Below the pieces are notes generated by a model. The model saw nothing but the letters and a program-made list of their open reading frames with translations, ran no database searches and was not told where the DNA came from. A program made the position numbers and the translations under genes. DNA of 64,000 nucleotides, taken from assembly GCA_014529385.2 (NCBI GenBank), contig CM043946.1, positions 36,234,558 to 36,298,557 of the forward strand, written 5' to 3'. Of this stretch, positions 44,968 through 56,279 are shown in pieces (the first letter of the stretch is position 1; each line of letters starts with the position of its first letter). The DNA comes from Adiantum capillus-veneris (Eukaryota; Streptophyta; Polypodiopsida; Polypodiales; Pteridaceae).

Positions 44968-46160
44968 TCAAACATTATGAGAACCCATCCCTTGATAAAA
45001 AACTTCAACATCAAGATGATCTTTATCTTCAGGCTGCTTTGAGATTTCCCCTTCTGTTGCAATTTCCTTACCATCTGTACCAAATATTGCATCCACTTCA
45101 GCTTCAAGTTCTTTCATTGCAGCCTCAGCATCTTCTCCAATGAGTATCTCATCCACAATAGACAATACTGGATCTTTAAGCTGTTGTTGTCCATCTGCAA
45201 CACCTGCTTCTTCACCTACAAATGCAATTGGAACTGTGACTGCACCTTCAGTTAACTGTTCCTGAACTTCTGTTCCAGATTGCTCCAACATTTCAGTATC
45301 ACTCTGAGTAACCACTTGTTCAGGTTGATGAATTTTCTGTTGCTCCAACTGCAACTGCAATTCCTCATACTTCTTCTTCAGTTCATCAAACTACCTCTGC
45401 ACAAACAAATTCTCCTCTTTGGCTTCTTCTCCCGCAAACATCTGATATGGTTTACTAACTCCCACACTCCTTTCATGTACTCCATTATCTTAGTCTTCAT
45501 TTTGTCCACATTAGCTGAAGCTAAATACCAGCCTTCTCCTATCTAGCTCTTCTTTTGCCATTTGCCTGATCTTTTCTTCCACTCTTCTGCATGTGTTAAC
45601 TCTGTTCAATAAAACCATGTTACTACTCTCAAGTGTAGCATTCAAAGTTGTCATTTTAGTCAACTGACCCTATAATACACCTTGCCATTCATCTTTCTAG
45701 TGTGCAATTCTTTCTGAAGTCTTTTCTCTGTCCACTGCTAACTGCTTATAAGAGGCTAATTCCTGTTTCATGAGCTCTTGGCTATTAGTCAACTTCTTGA
45801 CCTGCTCTGTAAAATTTCCACTTTAGACTGAGTCTTCTTTTCCTTTAGTGCACCCTCTTTGATATGCTTTAACTCATTGTGCAATCCCTCATTTTCCCTG
45901 CTTAACAAGGTAAAATCCAATGCTTGTTGTTCAACATACTCCTTTACTACACCCAATGCAGTTTGCACCTCATTTATAGATACATTTGGAAAACTTTCTT
46001 TAGAGATGCCAATCTTTTGAACTGTAGATTCCCCAACTGCAAGTGCATGCATTTCCCTTGTAAGTTTCCCCTTCAATTTTCTGAGTTTGATACCTGTTTT
46101 CACTGTCAGTTGGACTGCACGTCTGTCACACGGCTCCTAAACTGTAGACTCAGGAAATAA
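44968..46160 (-). pseudogene. Coiled-coil-like coding relic downstream of gypsy-3 integrase
   Basis: The best frames are 46103-45789 (KLKGKLTREMHALAVGEST, ALGVVKEYVEQQALDFTLLS, ENEGLHNELKHIKEGALKEK) and 45360-44968 (acidic, with AEAAMKELEAEVDAIFGTD). Between them, shifting frames still give heptad-like polar helices. It is on the same strand as gypsy-3 and beyond the end of its integrase. It could be an additional 3' ORF of that element, or a host gene fragment. I recognise no family. Confidence 0.4.
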
Positions 46161-46210
46161 ATCTCCAAATTTTTTATCTACCTTTACTCTTACTACATCT
46201 AAAGATGTAG

Positions 46211-46589
46211 TAACCTGCAGCCATTAGTGTGTCCATATCCTTTGTCATCTACAAGGGCTTCCTATCATGTTGTAGTTTTTGTCTCTTCTTCTTTCTTTGT
46301 GCAGACTCTGAGTCTCAATCATTTGTCCTGGTGATAGAAAGCTCTTCCCCTGCAAGATACTTTTATTATTGACATATTGAAAAAATACTTTTATTCAAGA
46401 TACTTTCTTTGAATAACCTGCAGCCATTAGTGTGTCCATATCCTTTGTCATCTACAAGGGCTTCCTATCATGTTGTAGTTTTTGTCTCTTCTTCTTTCTT
46501 TGTGCAGACTCTGAGTCTCAATCATTTGTCCTGGTGATAGAAAGCTCTTCCCCTGCAAGATACTTTTATTATTGACATATTGAAAAAAT
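46211..46589. repeat. Perfect 176-bp direct duplication
   Basis: 46211-46386 and 46414-46589 are identical by eye over 176 bp (TAACCTGCAGCCATTAGTGT ... TTGAAAAAAT), separated by 27 bp. It lies between the gypsy-3 integrase end and the coiled-coil-like relic. Identity suggests a recent event or an assembly artefact. Confidence 0.95.
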
Positions 46590-46639
46590 GCTACCAAGTT
46601 TGGACCCACCTTGGTTGTTTTGTCTTTTCTTCTTTGCTT

Positions 46640-48455
46640 GGTGTAAATCTCAAACTACTGCTTTCAATCCATACACCAACTTGAATGGTGTCATGCCTGT
46701 AGTCACTTTAAATGCAGTCCTAAAATCCCAAAGTGTTGAATCCAACTTCTCATCCCAATTTTTCCTATTCTGATTGACCAACTTCCTGATTATCCTGATC
46801 AAAAGCTTATTGGTACTTTCTGCTTGTCCATTTGCCTAAGGATAGTACACAGTTGATTTCTTATGCAGGATCATATGCAGTTTAGCCAGTTTATTGATCA
46901 CTTTGTTAATGGAATGTCCTCCCTGATCAGAAACTAACTCAATAGGGCATCCAAACCTGGTCATAGTATTTTTATACAAAAATTTTGCCACACTCCTTGC
47001 TGTGTTATCTCTCAAAGCCACAGCTTCTACCCATGTTGTGCAATAATCAGTTTTCAACCAAGATGTACTTGTTCTGTGTAAACCTTGTAGGTGGTTTGAT
47101 GGGACCAACAAAATCTAATCCCCACTTTTGAAATGGTTCTAGAGGTAATATAGGTTGCAAGGGCATCCTATCTACATTCAGTGACCTGCCCTCTCTCTGA
47201 CATAACAAATAGCTCTTACTGAATTCTTGAGCATCCTTATAACAGTTGGCCACCAAAGTCCTGCTTGAAATATTTTCCTTGCAGTAACATCTCTTGAAAA
47301 ATTTCCTCCTAAATTACCTGCATGAGCTTCTGCCAGTACTGCTCTTTGTTCAAACTCAAGGACACATCTCCTTATCACTTGATCAATTCCTCTTTTGTAC
47401 AAAACCCTTGCAATAACTGTATAAGGTTTGCTTCTTAATGCCAATCTCTTTCTTTGATCCTTAGTCATTACTTCAGGTAACACCCCTTCAGTCAAAAATT
47501 GAAGCATGTCTTCATATCAGTCCCCTAACTGGTCAGTCACCTGAACTAGAAACAACTCTGCATCAAGCAGTTAATCAGGTACACCTCCAGAATCTTCCTC
47601 TGCTATTTCCAATCTGCTCAAAGAATCATCCAATACATGAAGTATGCCTGGAGTATGTATTTCTACATAATCAAATTCCTACAATAGCAATATCCATCTT
47701 GCCAATCTCCCTGAAAGGTGTGGTTTATTCACTAAGTAGATCAATGCCTGGTGATCTACATGAAAAATTACCCTATTTGCTAATAGGTAATGTCTAAACT
47801 TTTGTAATGCATAAGCGATTCCCAAGCACTCCCTCTCTGTAACTATGTAATTCTTCTCTGCAGGTGTCAATACCCTGCTTGCATAGTAAATAGGTCTAAA
47901 TCAGCCTCTACTAGTTTCTTGCATTAATGCTGCACCCATTTCTACATGTGCTACAGTCAACACGCTCTTCAAACTCTTGAATTCCTTGCTATGATCTTCT
48001 CCCCATTCAAATACAATATCCTTCCTTGTAAGCTTTGTTAATGGTGTGCAAACATGAGCCAAGTACCTCAAGAATTTGTTATGCCACTTGACCTATCTCA
48101 AAAATTTGCTCAATTGTTTAACTGTTCTTGGTTCTGGTGCCTTTCTAATAGCTTCCACCTTTCTTGGATCAATAGAAACCCCTTCTTCAAAAATCACATG
48201 CCCTAAAAGAACTCCTCTTTTCACTGCAAAAGCACATTTGGCTGGTTTTAATGACAACCTGAATTCCATGCATTTTTGAAAACACAGTCTCAAGTGTTCA
48301 AGATGCTCTACTTCTTTACAAAACACTAAAATCATCCAAAAAAACCCTCATAAATGTTGTAAGGAATTCAGAAAACACATGTTGTACTGCTTTCTGAAAT
48401 GTTGGTGGAGCATTTTTCAAGCCAAATGTCATCGCATTGCTAGCATAAACTCCCC
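46640..48455 (-). pseudogene. gypsy-3: RT C-terminal part, RNase H and integrase
   Basis: RT: WGVYASNAMTFGLKNAPP and the catalytic VFLDDFSVL, then RGVLLGHVIFEEGVSIDP. RNase H is partial, with TPAEKNYIVTERECLGIAYA, HVDHQALIYLVNKPHLSGRL at 47870-47679. Integrase: HAGNLGGNFSRDVTARKIF (zinc module, later half frameshifted), KWGLDFVGPIKPP, ELVSDQGGHSI, a stop and then NGQAESTNK. The integrase C-terminal similarity (MTPFKLVYG) ends near 46640. Frame changes occur at about 48320, 47880, 47220 and 47050. Confidence 0.9.
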
Positions 48456-48460
48456 ATTCA

Positions 48461-48652
48461 TGTTGGGGTATAAAGCCCAATGTGGTCGCCCAGGTAAGTG
48501 GGCGGGCCGCCAGGTATGTACACATATTCTTTTGTGAAAACCTAATAAGAACTCACTATGATCTACACATTACAGTAGAGCGAGTTCACCATATCGTCGT
48601 GCTCTTCTTCTCGCACTCTCTCTCGCGTCGCACTTCCGCTCGTACTCCTTCA
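48461..48652 (+). repeat. copia-3 5' LTR (192 bp)
   Basis: It begins TGTTGGGGTATAAAGCCC and ends GTACTCCTTCA. Differences from the 3' LTR include AAGCCC/AAGTCC, GGGCGGG/GGGCAGG, TGTGAAAA/TGTAAAAA, ATGATC/ATGCTC and GCGTCGCA/GCATCACA. It is short for an LTR but in the normal copia range. Confidence 0.97.
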
Positions 48653-48654
48653 AT

Positions 48655-48666
48655 TGGTATCAGAGC
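48655..48666 (+). other. copia-3 primer-binding site
   Basis: TGGTATCAGAGC starts 2 bp after the LTR and matches the 3' end of initiator methionine tRNA, the usual copia primer. Confidence 0.95.
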
Positions 48667-49751
48667 TCAGATCGAGGCTCGGGGCAGCACTGCAGGAGGC
48701 TAGAGTCACCAGCTCAGATTGGAGTGAAATTCGACAGGCAAAGACACGGCCCCAAATCTTGTGGGTAAGCCCGTAGGGCTTGGTGTGCTCAGAATTTCAT
48801 TCTGAGGTCATCTCGGTCACCGTTCGGCTTCGACAAAGTTCTACGCAGGCCATTTTCGACTACGTGGTCTCAGCGAGTGCAGATCTGACTCTGCAAATTT
48901 GGGGTTTTCGGCCTACGACTGCAGGTGCTGAGGATATCGACACTCCCAGAGTGTTGATTTGTGGCTGTCTACACATCGAAGGACGGCTCACAGTTCTTGG
49001 AGGCGTGTCACATACGACACGGGCGCATCTACACACAGACTGTAGGCGACATCCACTAGTTCATCAGGTAGCTTGTGTTTGCTGCTTGATATTCCAGATT
49101 TCATCCTGACATTGCAGGTACTTCCACATGGGATGTATTGTCAGAGATGATGTATGTCTGTTGAGGGTTTGCTGGCTGTGAGTCACTCAACAAACAACCG
49201 CCGCAGCGGTTACAGCATACAGTGGGAAATTTGTGGATGTATGACTTTGTGGGAAGTCTATGTACTGTCAGATTTACTGCAGCCTTTGCTGAGGGTCGAG
49301 TGAGGTTTTATTGAGCTGGGGGATTCTCAAATGTTTAGATCCTTTCGGTGATACAGGTCTTGGAGCGATCCCTCGAGCACCCTTAGATAGGCAGCTAGGA
49401 TGCATTGACTGTGAGTTAGACAGTTGGGATTGCATCTTTGCTTTACTGCCGTTGAGGCATTGTCGCAGTCTATGCTTACAGGACAGTGACAGGACAGTCA
49501 GAGACAGTACAGGTGCAGGACAGGTTTACCCACAGCTTACAGTGTTAGAGAGACAGTGGTTTTTTTGAGCTGTTTTTTGGTCTGTTTTTAGTACACCAGA
49601 GCCATTTTACAAAGGAGACTCTGCCAAAATTTCTGCAGAATCTGAAGCTTTCTTGGTTCATTTGACAGGTTGATATTGGTTCAGAGGTCAGTTTACAGGG
49701 GAAACTCTGCCGAATTTTTCCCAGAAAAGTAAACTACTGTGAAGCGTAACT
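48667..49751 (+). other. copia-3 untranslated leader
   Basis: There are about 1085 bp between PBS and the gag ATG. Short open frames (for example 48780-49109) resemble no known protein. Part of the leader (about 49281-49380) is conserved with copia-2, suggesting a packaging or translational role, which is inference. Confidence 0.6.
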
Positions 49752-52700
49752 ATGGCTGGATCACAAGACACTGCTCTTTACAATATCAAGAAGCTGGATG
49801 GAACCAATTTCCCATTGTGGAAGAAGCAGATTTGGCACGTGTTGGTACAAAAGAAGCAGATAAAACCTATAAAGCTCAAAGGGATAAAACCAGAAGATAT
49901 GGACGAAGATGAATGGATCGAAATGGATGAATTGGCACTTTCTACCATTATGGTGACTTTGGCAGAAAGTGTTTACTTCAATGTAGCAGACGAGATGTTG
50001 GCTTATCAAGCATGGTTAAAGTTGAGTGATCTTTATGAGAAGCAGAGTGCAGCTTCACAGGTATACTGGCTTAGGAAGCTTGTTGACTTGAAGGTGAAAG
50101 AAGGGACACCTATGTCCAATCATCTAAATGAATTCAACACAATCTATAGTCAGTTGTCAGCTCAAGGTGTCAAGTTTGATGAACCTGTTAGAGCTATGTT
50201 CCTGTTGATCACATTGCCGGAAAGTTGGGACACTTTTCGCACAACTTTGAGTAATTCTGCACCTCCAGATGGTTTGAACATAGCAGGTGTAGAAGGAAGT
50301 CTGCTTACTGAAGAAACCAATAGAAAGACAATGGACAAAGGCAAAGGAACAGCCTTAGTTGTCAGGGGAAGGACCAAAGAAAAGTACAAAGGTGGATAGA
50401 GGAATCAGTCTCGTAGCAAGTCCCGCAGTGCTAAAGGCAAGAGTGACATAGAATGCTACCATTGTGGCAAGAAGGGTCACATGAAAAGAGACTGCAGAGA
50501 ATGGAAAGCAGAAAAAGGCAAAGAGAAAGTTGAAGACCATGGTGAGAAGAACAAGTCCTCAATGAAGATTCAAGAAATAAATGTGACAAACACTGTTGCA
50601 GAGGATGACAGTCTAGTGTCAGGAGACATCTACTTCTTGAAGAATACAATGGACTCAGCTCTTCTTACAACATCTGATGGAAATGCACTGAGTGACTGGA
50701 TTATAGACTCAGGGGCATCACTTCATGTGTCTCCAAACAAGGAGTGGTTTACCTCTTATGTGACCACTAAAGATCATGTTCGGCTAGGCAATGGGCAGAC
50801 ATGTGAGATCTTAGGTGTTGGAGATGTTCAATTGAAGTTTCAGAATGGCTCTTCTTTCACGCTGAAGAATGTGAGACATGTTCCCGCAATTACAAAGAGC
50901 TTGATCAGCACAGGTTAACTTGATGATGCTGGCTACGTCACCACTTTTGGACAGAACATGTGGAAGATATCCAAGGGTTCTATGACAGTAGCACATGGAT
51001 TAAAGTCTGGAGGACTTTACATGATTTATGTATCAAATGTCTCTAAAAATGTAATCAATGTAACCGAGCAGCCGAACGTTTCTTTGTGGCATAGCCGGTT
51101 AGGACATATGTCCAAGAAGGGAATGGAAATCTTGTCTCGTTCTGGTTATTTGCCTCGATTTTCATTTAATGATTTTGAATTCTGTGAACATTGTCTGTAT
51201 GGTAAGCAAACACAACAGCCACATAAGCATAGAAGCAGTAGAAGAGATACACAGTTGGCACTTGTTCATAGTGATTTGTGTGGACCTATGCCTAACCTAT
51301 CTCTAGGGGGAGCTTCTTACTTTATGACATTTATAGATGATTACTCGAGGAAAGTATGGGTTTACTTTCTCAAGCACAAGGATGAAGTGTTTAGTGTTTT
51401 CAAAACGTTTGTGACACTTGTGGAGAATCAAAGTTGCAAGAAGCTTAAATGCTTACGCACTGACACTGGTGGAGAGTATGTTTCAACGGCCTTTCAGGAC
51501 TTTTGTGATTCAGAAGGTATAAAACGTGAACTTACTACTCCTTACAATCCTCCTCAAAATGGTGTTGCTGAGAGGATGAATAGGACCATACAAGAGAAGG
51601 TCAGAAGTATGTTGTCTAATGCACAACTGCCAAATGGGTTTTGGGTTGAAGCTATATCAACAGCTGTTCATCTTGTAAATAGATCTCCTAGCAAGGTTTT
51701 GCAGAAGGATTCAGTGCCAGAGATGGTATGGTCAGGCAAAATTCCCTCATACAAGCATCTCAGAGTCTTTGGCTGTGAGGCATATACTCACGTTCCAAAG
51801 GAATTTAGGAACAAACTTGAGCCAACGAGTAGAAAGTGCATCTTTCTAGGCTATGGTAATTCTGGTGAGATGGGGTACAGACTTTGGGATCCCGAATCCA
51901 GAAAGGTTGTCCGCAGCAATGATGTTCACTTTAATGAATCCAAATATCATTCTAAACCAGAGAGGGTTGAGGAGATTAGAAGAGTTGTCTTCCAAGAAGA
52001 TGGACTTGCACGTGCAACACAAAATGTCAGGGCTCAAGAGGATCAAGGACATGATAGAGTGGAACCACAGGTTGTGGCTGAGCCTGAGCCACCTATTGTG
52101 CGTAGATCTAGACGTGTCACGCGACCTCCTGATAGGTTTTTTCCATCTATGAACTATGTCATGTTGACTGATTGCAATGAGCCTTCATGTTACAAGGAAG
52201 CAGTGCAAATGAAGGACTCCGGGAATTGGCAATTGGCCATGCAGTCAGAGATGACAGCTCTGCATAAAAACAAGACATGGAAGCTAGTTAAATTACCACA
52301 GGGCAAAAAGGCTCTACCTTGTAAATGGGTTTACAGGTGTAAGATCACCGCTCATGATAGTCAGCCAAAGTACAAAGCAAGGCTTGTTGCCAAGGGCTTT
52401 AAGCAAGAACAAGGCATTGACTTTGATGAAGTCTTCTCTCCGGTGGTCAAGATGACTACATTGAGATGCTTTCTTGCATTGGTTGCCATATTAGATTTGG
52501 TGTTGCACCAAATGGATGTCAAGACAGCGTTCTTGCATGGTGATTTAGATGTGGAAATTTACATGCAACAGCCAGAAGGGTTTGTTGAGAAAGGCAAGGA
52601 AGATTGGGTATGCCAGTTGTTAAAGAGTCTTTATGGCTTAAAACAATCAACGAGGGCATGGTACCATAAATTCCACAAGTTTATGCTTTCTCAAGGCTAC

Positions 52701-53732
52701 AAACGTAGTGAGTTCGATCACTGTCTATATACAAAGAAGGCTAAGGATGGCAGTTGGCTGATCCTTATTTTGTATGTGGATGACATGTTGATTGCTGGCA
52801 AGCACTTGGAAGAAATTTCAGCTTTGAAGTGAAAGATGGCAAAATCGTTTGACATGAAAGACATGGGTGAGGCAAGTCATATACTTGGTATGCGCATTGA
52901 GAGAGACAAATCAAAGAAGTTGATTTGGTTGTCTCAAACAGAGTATATTGACAAGGTTTTGCAATGTTTCAATATGGAGAAGGGAAAGGCATTGAGTGTT
53001 CCATTGCCACCATATGTGAAACTTAGCAAACAAGATTGTCCTGTGTCTGAGGAAGAACAGGCTAAAATGGATAAGATTCCATATGCGTTTGCAGTGGGTA
53101 GTTTGATGTATGCAATGATTGCTACTCGCCCAGACATTGCATTTGCAGTGGGAGTAGTAAGTCGATACATGTCAAACCCAGGCAAGAAACATTGGGAGGC
53201 AGTGAAAGGAATATTGAGATACCTGAAAGCTACAAAGAGTATGCGTATATGCTATGGGAGTCAGGAGCTAAGTGTAAAGGGTTTTACAGACTCAGATTAT
53301 GCAGGTGACTTAGACAACCGAAGGTCTACGTCAGGGTATGTCTTTACATTGGCTGGTGGAGCAGTATCATGGCGTTCTAGATTACAAGATTGTGTTACTC
53401 AGTCTACTACAGAGGCTGAATATGTTGCAGCATCAGAGGCATGCAAAGAATCAATTTGGCTTAATCGACTAGTAACAGATTTGGGAATCAAAGAAGAGAT
53501 GCCTGTGTTATATTGTGATAGTCAAAGTGCTATACAATTGGCTCGCAATCCAGTTTATCACTCAAAGACAAAGCATGTGGATGTGAAGTATCATTTCATC
53601 AGGGAAATGCTCGAGGATAAGCAACTTCAGCTTGTCAAAGTTCACACCACAGAAAATCTTGCTGATCTACTTACAAAAGGACTTCCCTCAGAGAGCTTTG
53701 CGCATTTTCGCAAGCAGATAGGTGTAGGGTAG
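49752..53732 (+). pseudogene. copia-3: gag-pol polyprotein, one frame with three stops
   Basis: The start is ATG 49752 (MAGSQDTALYNIKKLDGTNF). Gag holds LSDLYEKQSAASQVYWLRKL. The first stop, TAG, is at 50397. Then come the knuckle CYHCGKKGHMKRDC (about 50456-50497), protease WIIDSGASLHVSP (about 50700), and the second stop, TAA, at 50916. Integrase has HSRLGHMSKKGM, CEHCLYGK and PPQNGVAERMNR. RT has DVKTAFLHGDLDVEIYM, LYGLKQSTRAWY and LYVDDMLIAG. The third stop, TGA, is at 52830. RNase H has GFTDSDYAGD, STTEAEYVAAS and YCDSQSAIQLARNP, ending at 53732. About 1326 codons is normal for copia. All catalytic motifs are present; the TGA sits where CGA to TGA is a plausible single change. Confidence 0.95.
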
Positions 53733-53785
53733 TACATCACTTCTCTACATCTTTTGTATATTAGCTTGTATAGTAGATTCTCTCA

Positions 53786-53847
53786 CACTTAAAGTACCAC
53801 ATTGGACTTTAAGTGGGAGGTTGTTGGGGTATAAAGTCCAATGTGGT
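53786..53847 (+). promoter_or_regulatory. copia-3: overlapping inverted repeats around the polypurine tract
   Basis: Stem 1: CACTTAAAGT (53786-53795) pairs with ACTTTAAGTG (53806-53815), a perfect 10 bp. Stem 2: ACCACATTGGACTTTA (53796-53811) pairs with TAAAGTCCAATGTGGT (53832-53847), a perfect 16 bp, with a 20-nt loop containing the tract AGTGGGAGGTT and the LTR start at 53822. The stems share ACTTTA and exclude each other. Copia-2 has both with compensatory base pairs. Confidence 0.75.
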
Positions 53848-54013
53848 CGCCCAGGTAAGTGGGCAGGCCGCCAGGTATGTACACATATTCTTTTGTAAAA
53901 ACCTAATAAGAACTCACTATGCTCTACACATTACAGTAGAGCGAGTTCACCATATCGTCGTGCTCTTCTTCTCGCACTCTCTCTCGCATCACACTTCCGC
54001 TCGTACTCCTTCA
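53822..54013 (+). repeat. copia-3 3' LTR (192 bp)
   Basis: It starts TGTTGGGGTATAAAGTCC after the tract AAGTGGGAGGT and ends GTACTCCTTCA, followed by the target duplication ATTCA. The same length as the 5' LTR supports both boundaries. Confidence 0.97.
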
Positions 54014-54018
54014 ATTCA

Positions 54019-54842
54019 GTCACAAAAGCAGTTCTTTCCCTGTCTTCAAATGCCATTGAAATTTGATTGTAACCACTAAAACCGTCCAAAAAACTATAAA
54101 TCTCATGTCCAGCTACTGCATCCAGTAGTGTATCACAAAAAGGTAAGGTAAATGGATCAACTACTGTAGCAGCATTCAATTTCCTCTAATCCACACACAC
54201 CCTGATCTTTCCATTCTTCTTTGGAACTACAAAAATTGGTGACAAGCAAGTACTTCCTCCAAACGATAAATGAAACCAACAGCCAATAGTTCGTCAATTT
54301 CTTCTTTAGCCTGTTTAGCTTAGTTAGGACTCATCCTGTACCTTTGTTTTACGATTGGAACTGCATTTGCTTTCAAATTAATTTTGTGTTGACAGAAGCT
54401 AGCACCTACTCCTTTCATATTCGTGTATTTCCATGCAAAAGAGCTTTGAATTCTAACAAGAATTCCTTCAATTTCACTTTAAACTCCTCATCCATTTTTG
54501 CTGATACCTTCACTGTCTATGGTTCCTCTTCGGTATTCAGGTTCAGTTCCTGCATTTCATCTCGAGTCACTCTAGTAGTTCTTGCCATTTGATGTTCAAA
54601 GGCTCTCTCTGCTTGCTTCACTGCTTCAATAGCTTCCTTCACTTCTCTATTTTCAATCTTTAGGTTCTTCAACAACTCATTCCCCATCTTGTTATTAGAT
54701 TGTTTACTCCCTTGAGTAATTACTGATTCCTGAGTCATTAACTGTATTCCATCATGTTTTGGTTGTAGCACATATCTGGTTGCTATCTTTTACACATCCA
54801 CTTCAAAAATAGGTACAACCGATGAATTAGTTCTAAGAAATT
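54019..54842 (-). pseudogene. gypsy-3: start of RT and preceding linker
   Basis: On the minus strand PIFVVPKKNGKIRVCVD is followed by a stop at about 54184, then KLNAATVVDPFTLPF, YSFLDGFSGYNQISM (the first catalytic Asp) and ERTAFVTE up to the copia-3 insertion point. Upstream, an acidic linker (LLKNLKIENREVKEAIEAVK, 54771-54517) connects to the protease region with a few stops. Confidence 0.85.
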
Positions 54843-55660
54843 CTTCTTATGCATCCTCTCCAATTTCTTCTACCATATTCGGTCCTTCTACATGCAGTGC
54901 CCTGAAACTAAGTGGTATCACCTTTTTTGCATCTATTTGCATTCTCACTTTCTTCTTTCCTCTTTTGATCACTATAGAGTCTGCTCCCCATAGCTGCTTT
55001 ACTCTTGCTGCTCTTAACCAGGGCCTTCCCAACATCATTGGATAAGAGCAAGTAGACTTGAGAACCACAAAGTTGGTCACAAATTGGAGTCCCCTAATTG
55101 AGATTTGCAAATTCCTTAGAATTCCCAAAGGTTGAACCCGTCTTTGGTCTGCCATCTTCACCTAAAAAGGTGTTGGATCCCATTTCAAGAGATTCAGACG
55201 TTTGCATGTCGACTCTGGGAGAATGTTAAATCCTGAACCGCCATCCAAGAAAACTCATGGAACAAACACTCTTCCAATAGATACCCCCACTACTGGTACC
55301 TTGTAATCCACATCCATTGGTAGGACTTCACATGCTTCTCCACAAAAACTTTCTTCAGTTTCCCTGCCCATTGACTGATTGGTGCTTTTTACTTCATTAG
55401 TTGATCTTTTTAACAACTGTCGGGAAAATGGAGGTACCAACCTCAACATCTGTTTTACAATAAATGCTATTGGAGCTGACATCAAAGCTTCATAAAATTC
55501 ATCACCACTACCCTGCTCTTTTAGTGCACTCTTATTTTTATCTAATGTACTTTTTCCCTGACCCACAAAGGATCTTGCAGCAAACTCCCATTCTTCAGGT
55601 AACACATTCCCACTTTGGGACTCTCGTACTTCCTTGAGTGCTTCTGCTCTCACTAATTTT
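54843..55660 (-). pseudogene. gypsy-3: aspartic protease region
   Basis: Frame 55653-55255 is a Gag-Pol linker ending VGVSIGRVFVP. Past a stop at about 55255 comes the active site FLDGGSGFNILPEST (about 55247-55203). The second part, 55161-54847, has RRVQPLGILRNLQISIRGLQ and MMLGRPWLRAARV, the conserved end of the protease domain. DGGSG in place of DSGA is seen in several plant gypsy families. Two stops interrupt it. Confidence 0.8.
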
Positions 55661-56279
55661 TGCTCCTTCCAATTTACAGTGCCCCGATTCTCTTTTTCCT
55701 ACACAAATTCCTTTCCTGGCTTTGATTTTGATCTTGTTACAACCATGACATCACTGCACCTACTGCTTTTAGAAATATCCTCAATTTGGATACATGTTGC
55801 ACAATCACAGTTGTAATGCTTACTCATCCCTTGAGTATATTGATAATCTTGTACTGTTCGAACAGGTTTATGTTTCTCCTAATGGGACTGTACCTTGTCC
55901 TAAATCCACTCTTCCTCAATCCAATCTTCTTCAATCCATTCCTCTAGCACTACCAAATTAGCCTCACCTGGAGGTCTCCGTTGCTCTGCTGAGGTAGAGG
56001 TTGCTGATTCTGTTCCTAAGGCCTGTTAATATTGTTGTTATTGTTATTATTGTACCTAATGATGGGAATACCTCTATCATTTTTGTGTCTACACCACAGT
56101 TCACAATTAGGACCCTGTCTATGTCCTACTGCTCCATAGTAGTTACATTGCAACTGTTGCATATTATTTTGACCTCTGTTCTGGTATCCCCAATTATTTT
56201 GTTTTTGAGACCTTCTTTGAGGTGCAAGTCCCTAATATCTCCTGTTAGCACCCTGAGGAGCTACCACATTTGCAGCTGC

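Larger units (their letters stand above)
48461..54013 (+). mobile_element. copia-3: full-length Ty1/copia element (5553 bp)
   Basis: It has two 192-bp LTRs (48461-48652, 53822-54013), a tRNA-iMet primer site, a leader of about 1.1 kb, a single gag-pol frame and a polypurine tract. The target duplication ATTCA is at 48456-48460 and 54014-54018; excision would rejoin the gypsy-3 RT. The LTRs differ at about six positions. The coding frame has three stop codons and no frameshift, so it is a recently disabled copy. Confidence 0.97.
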
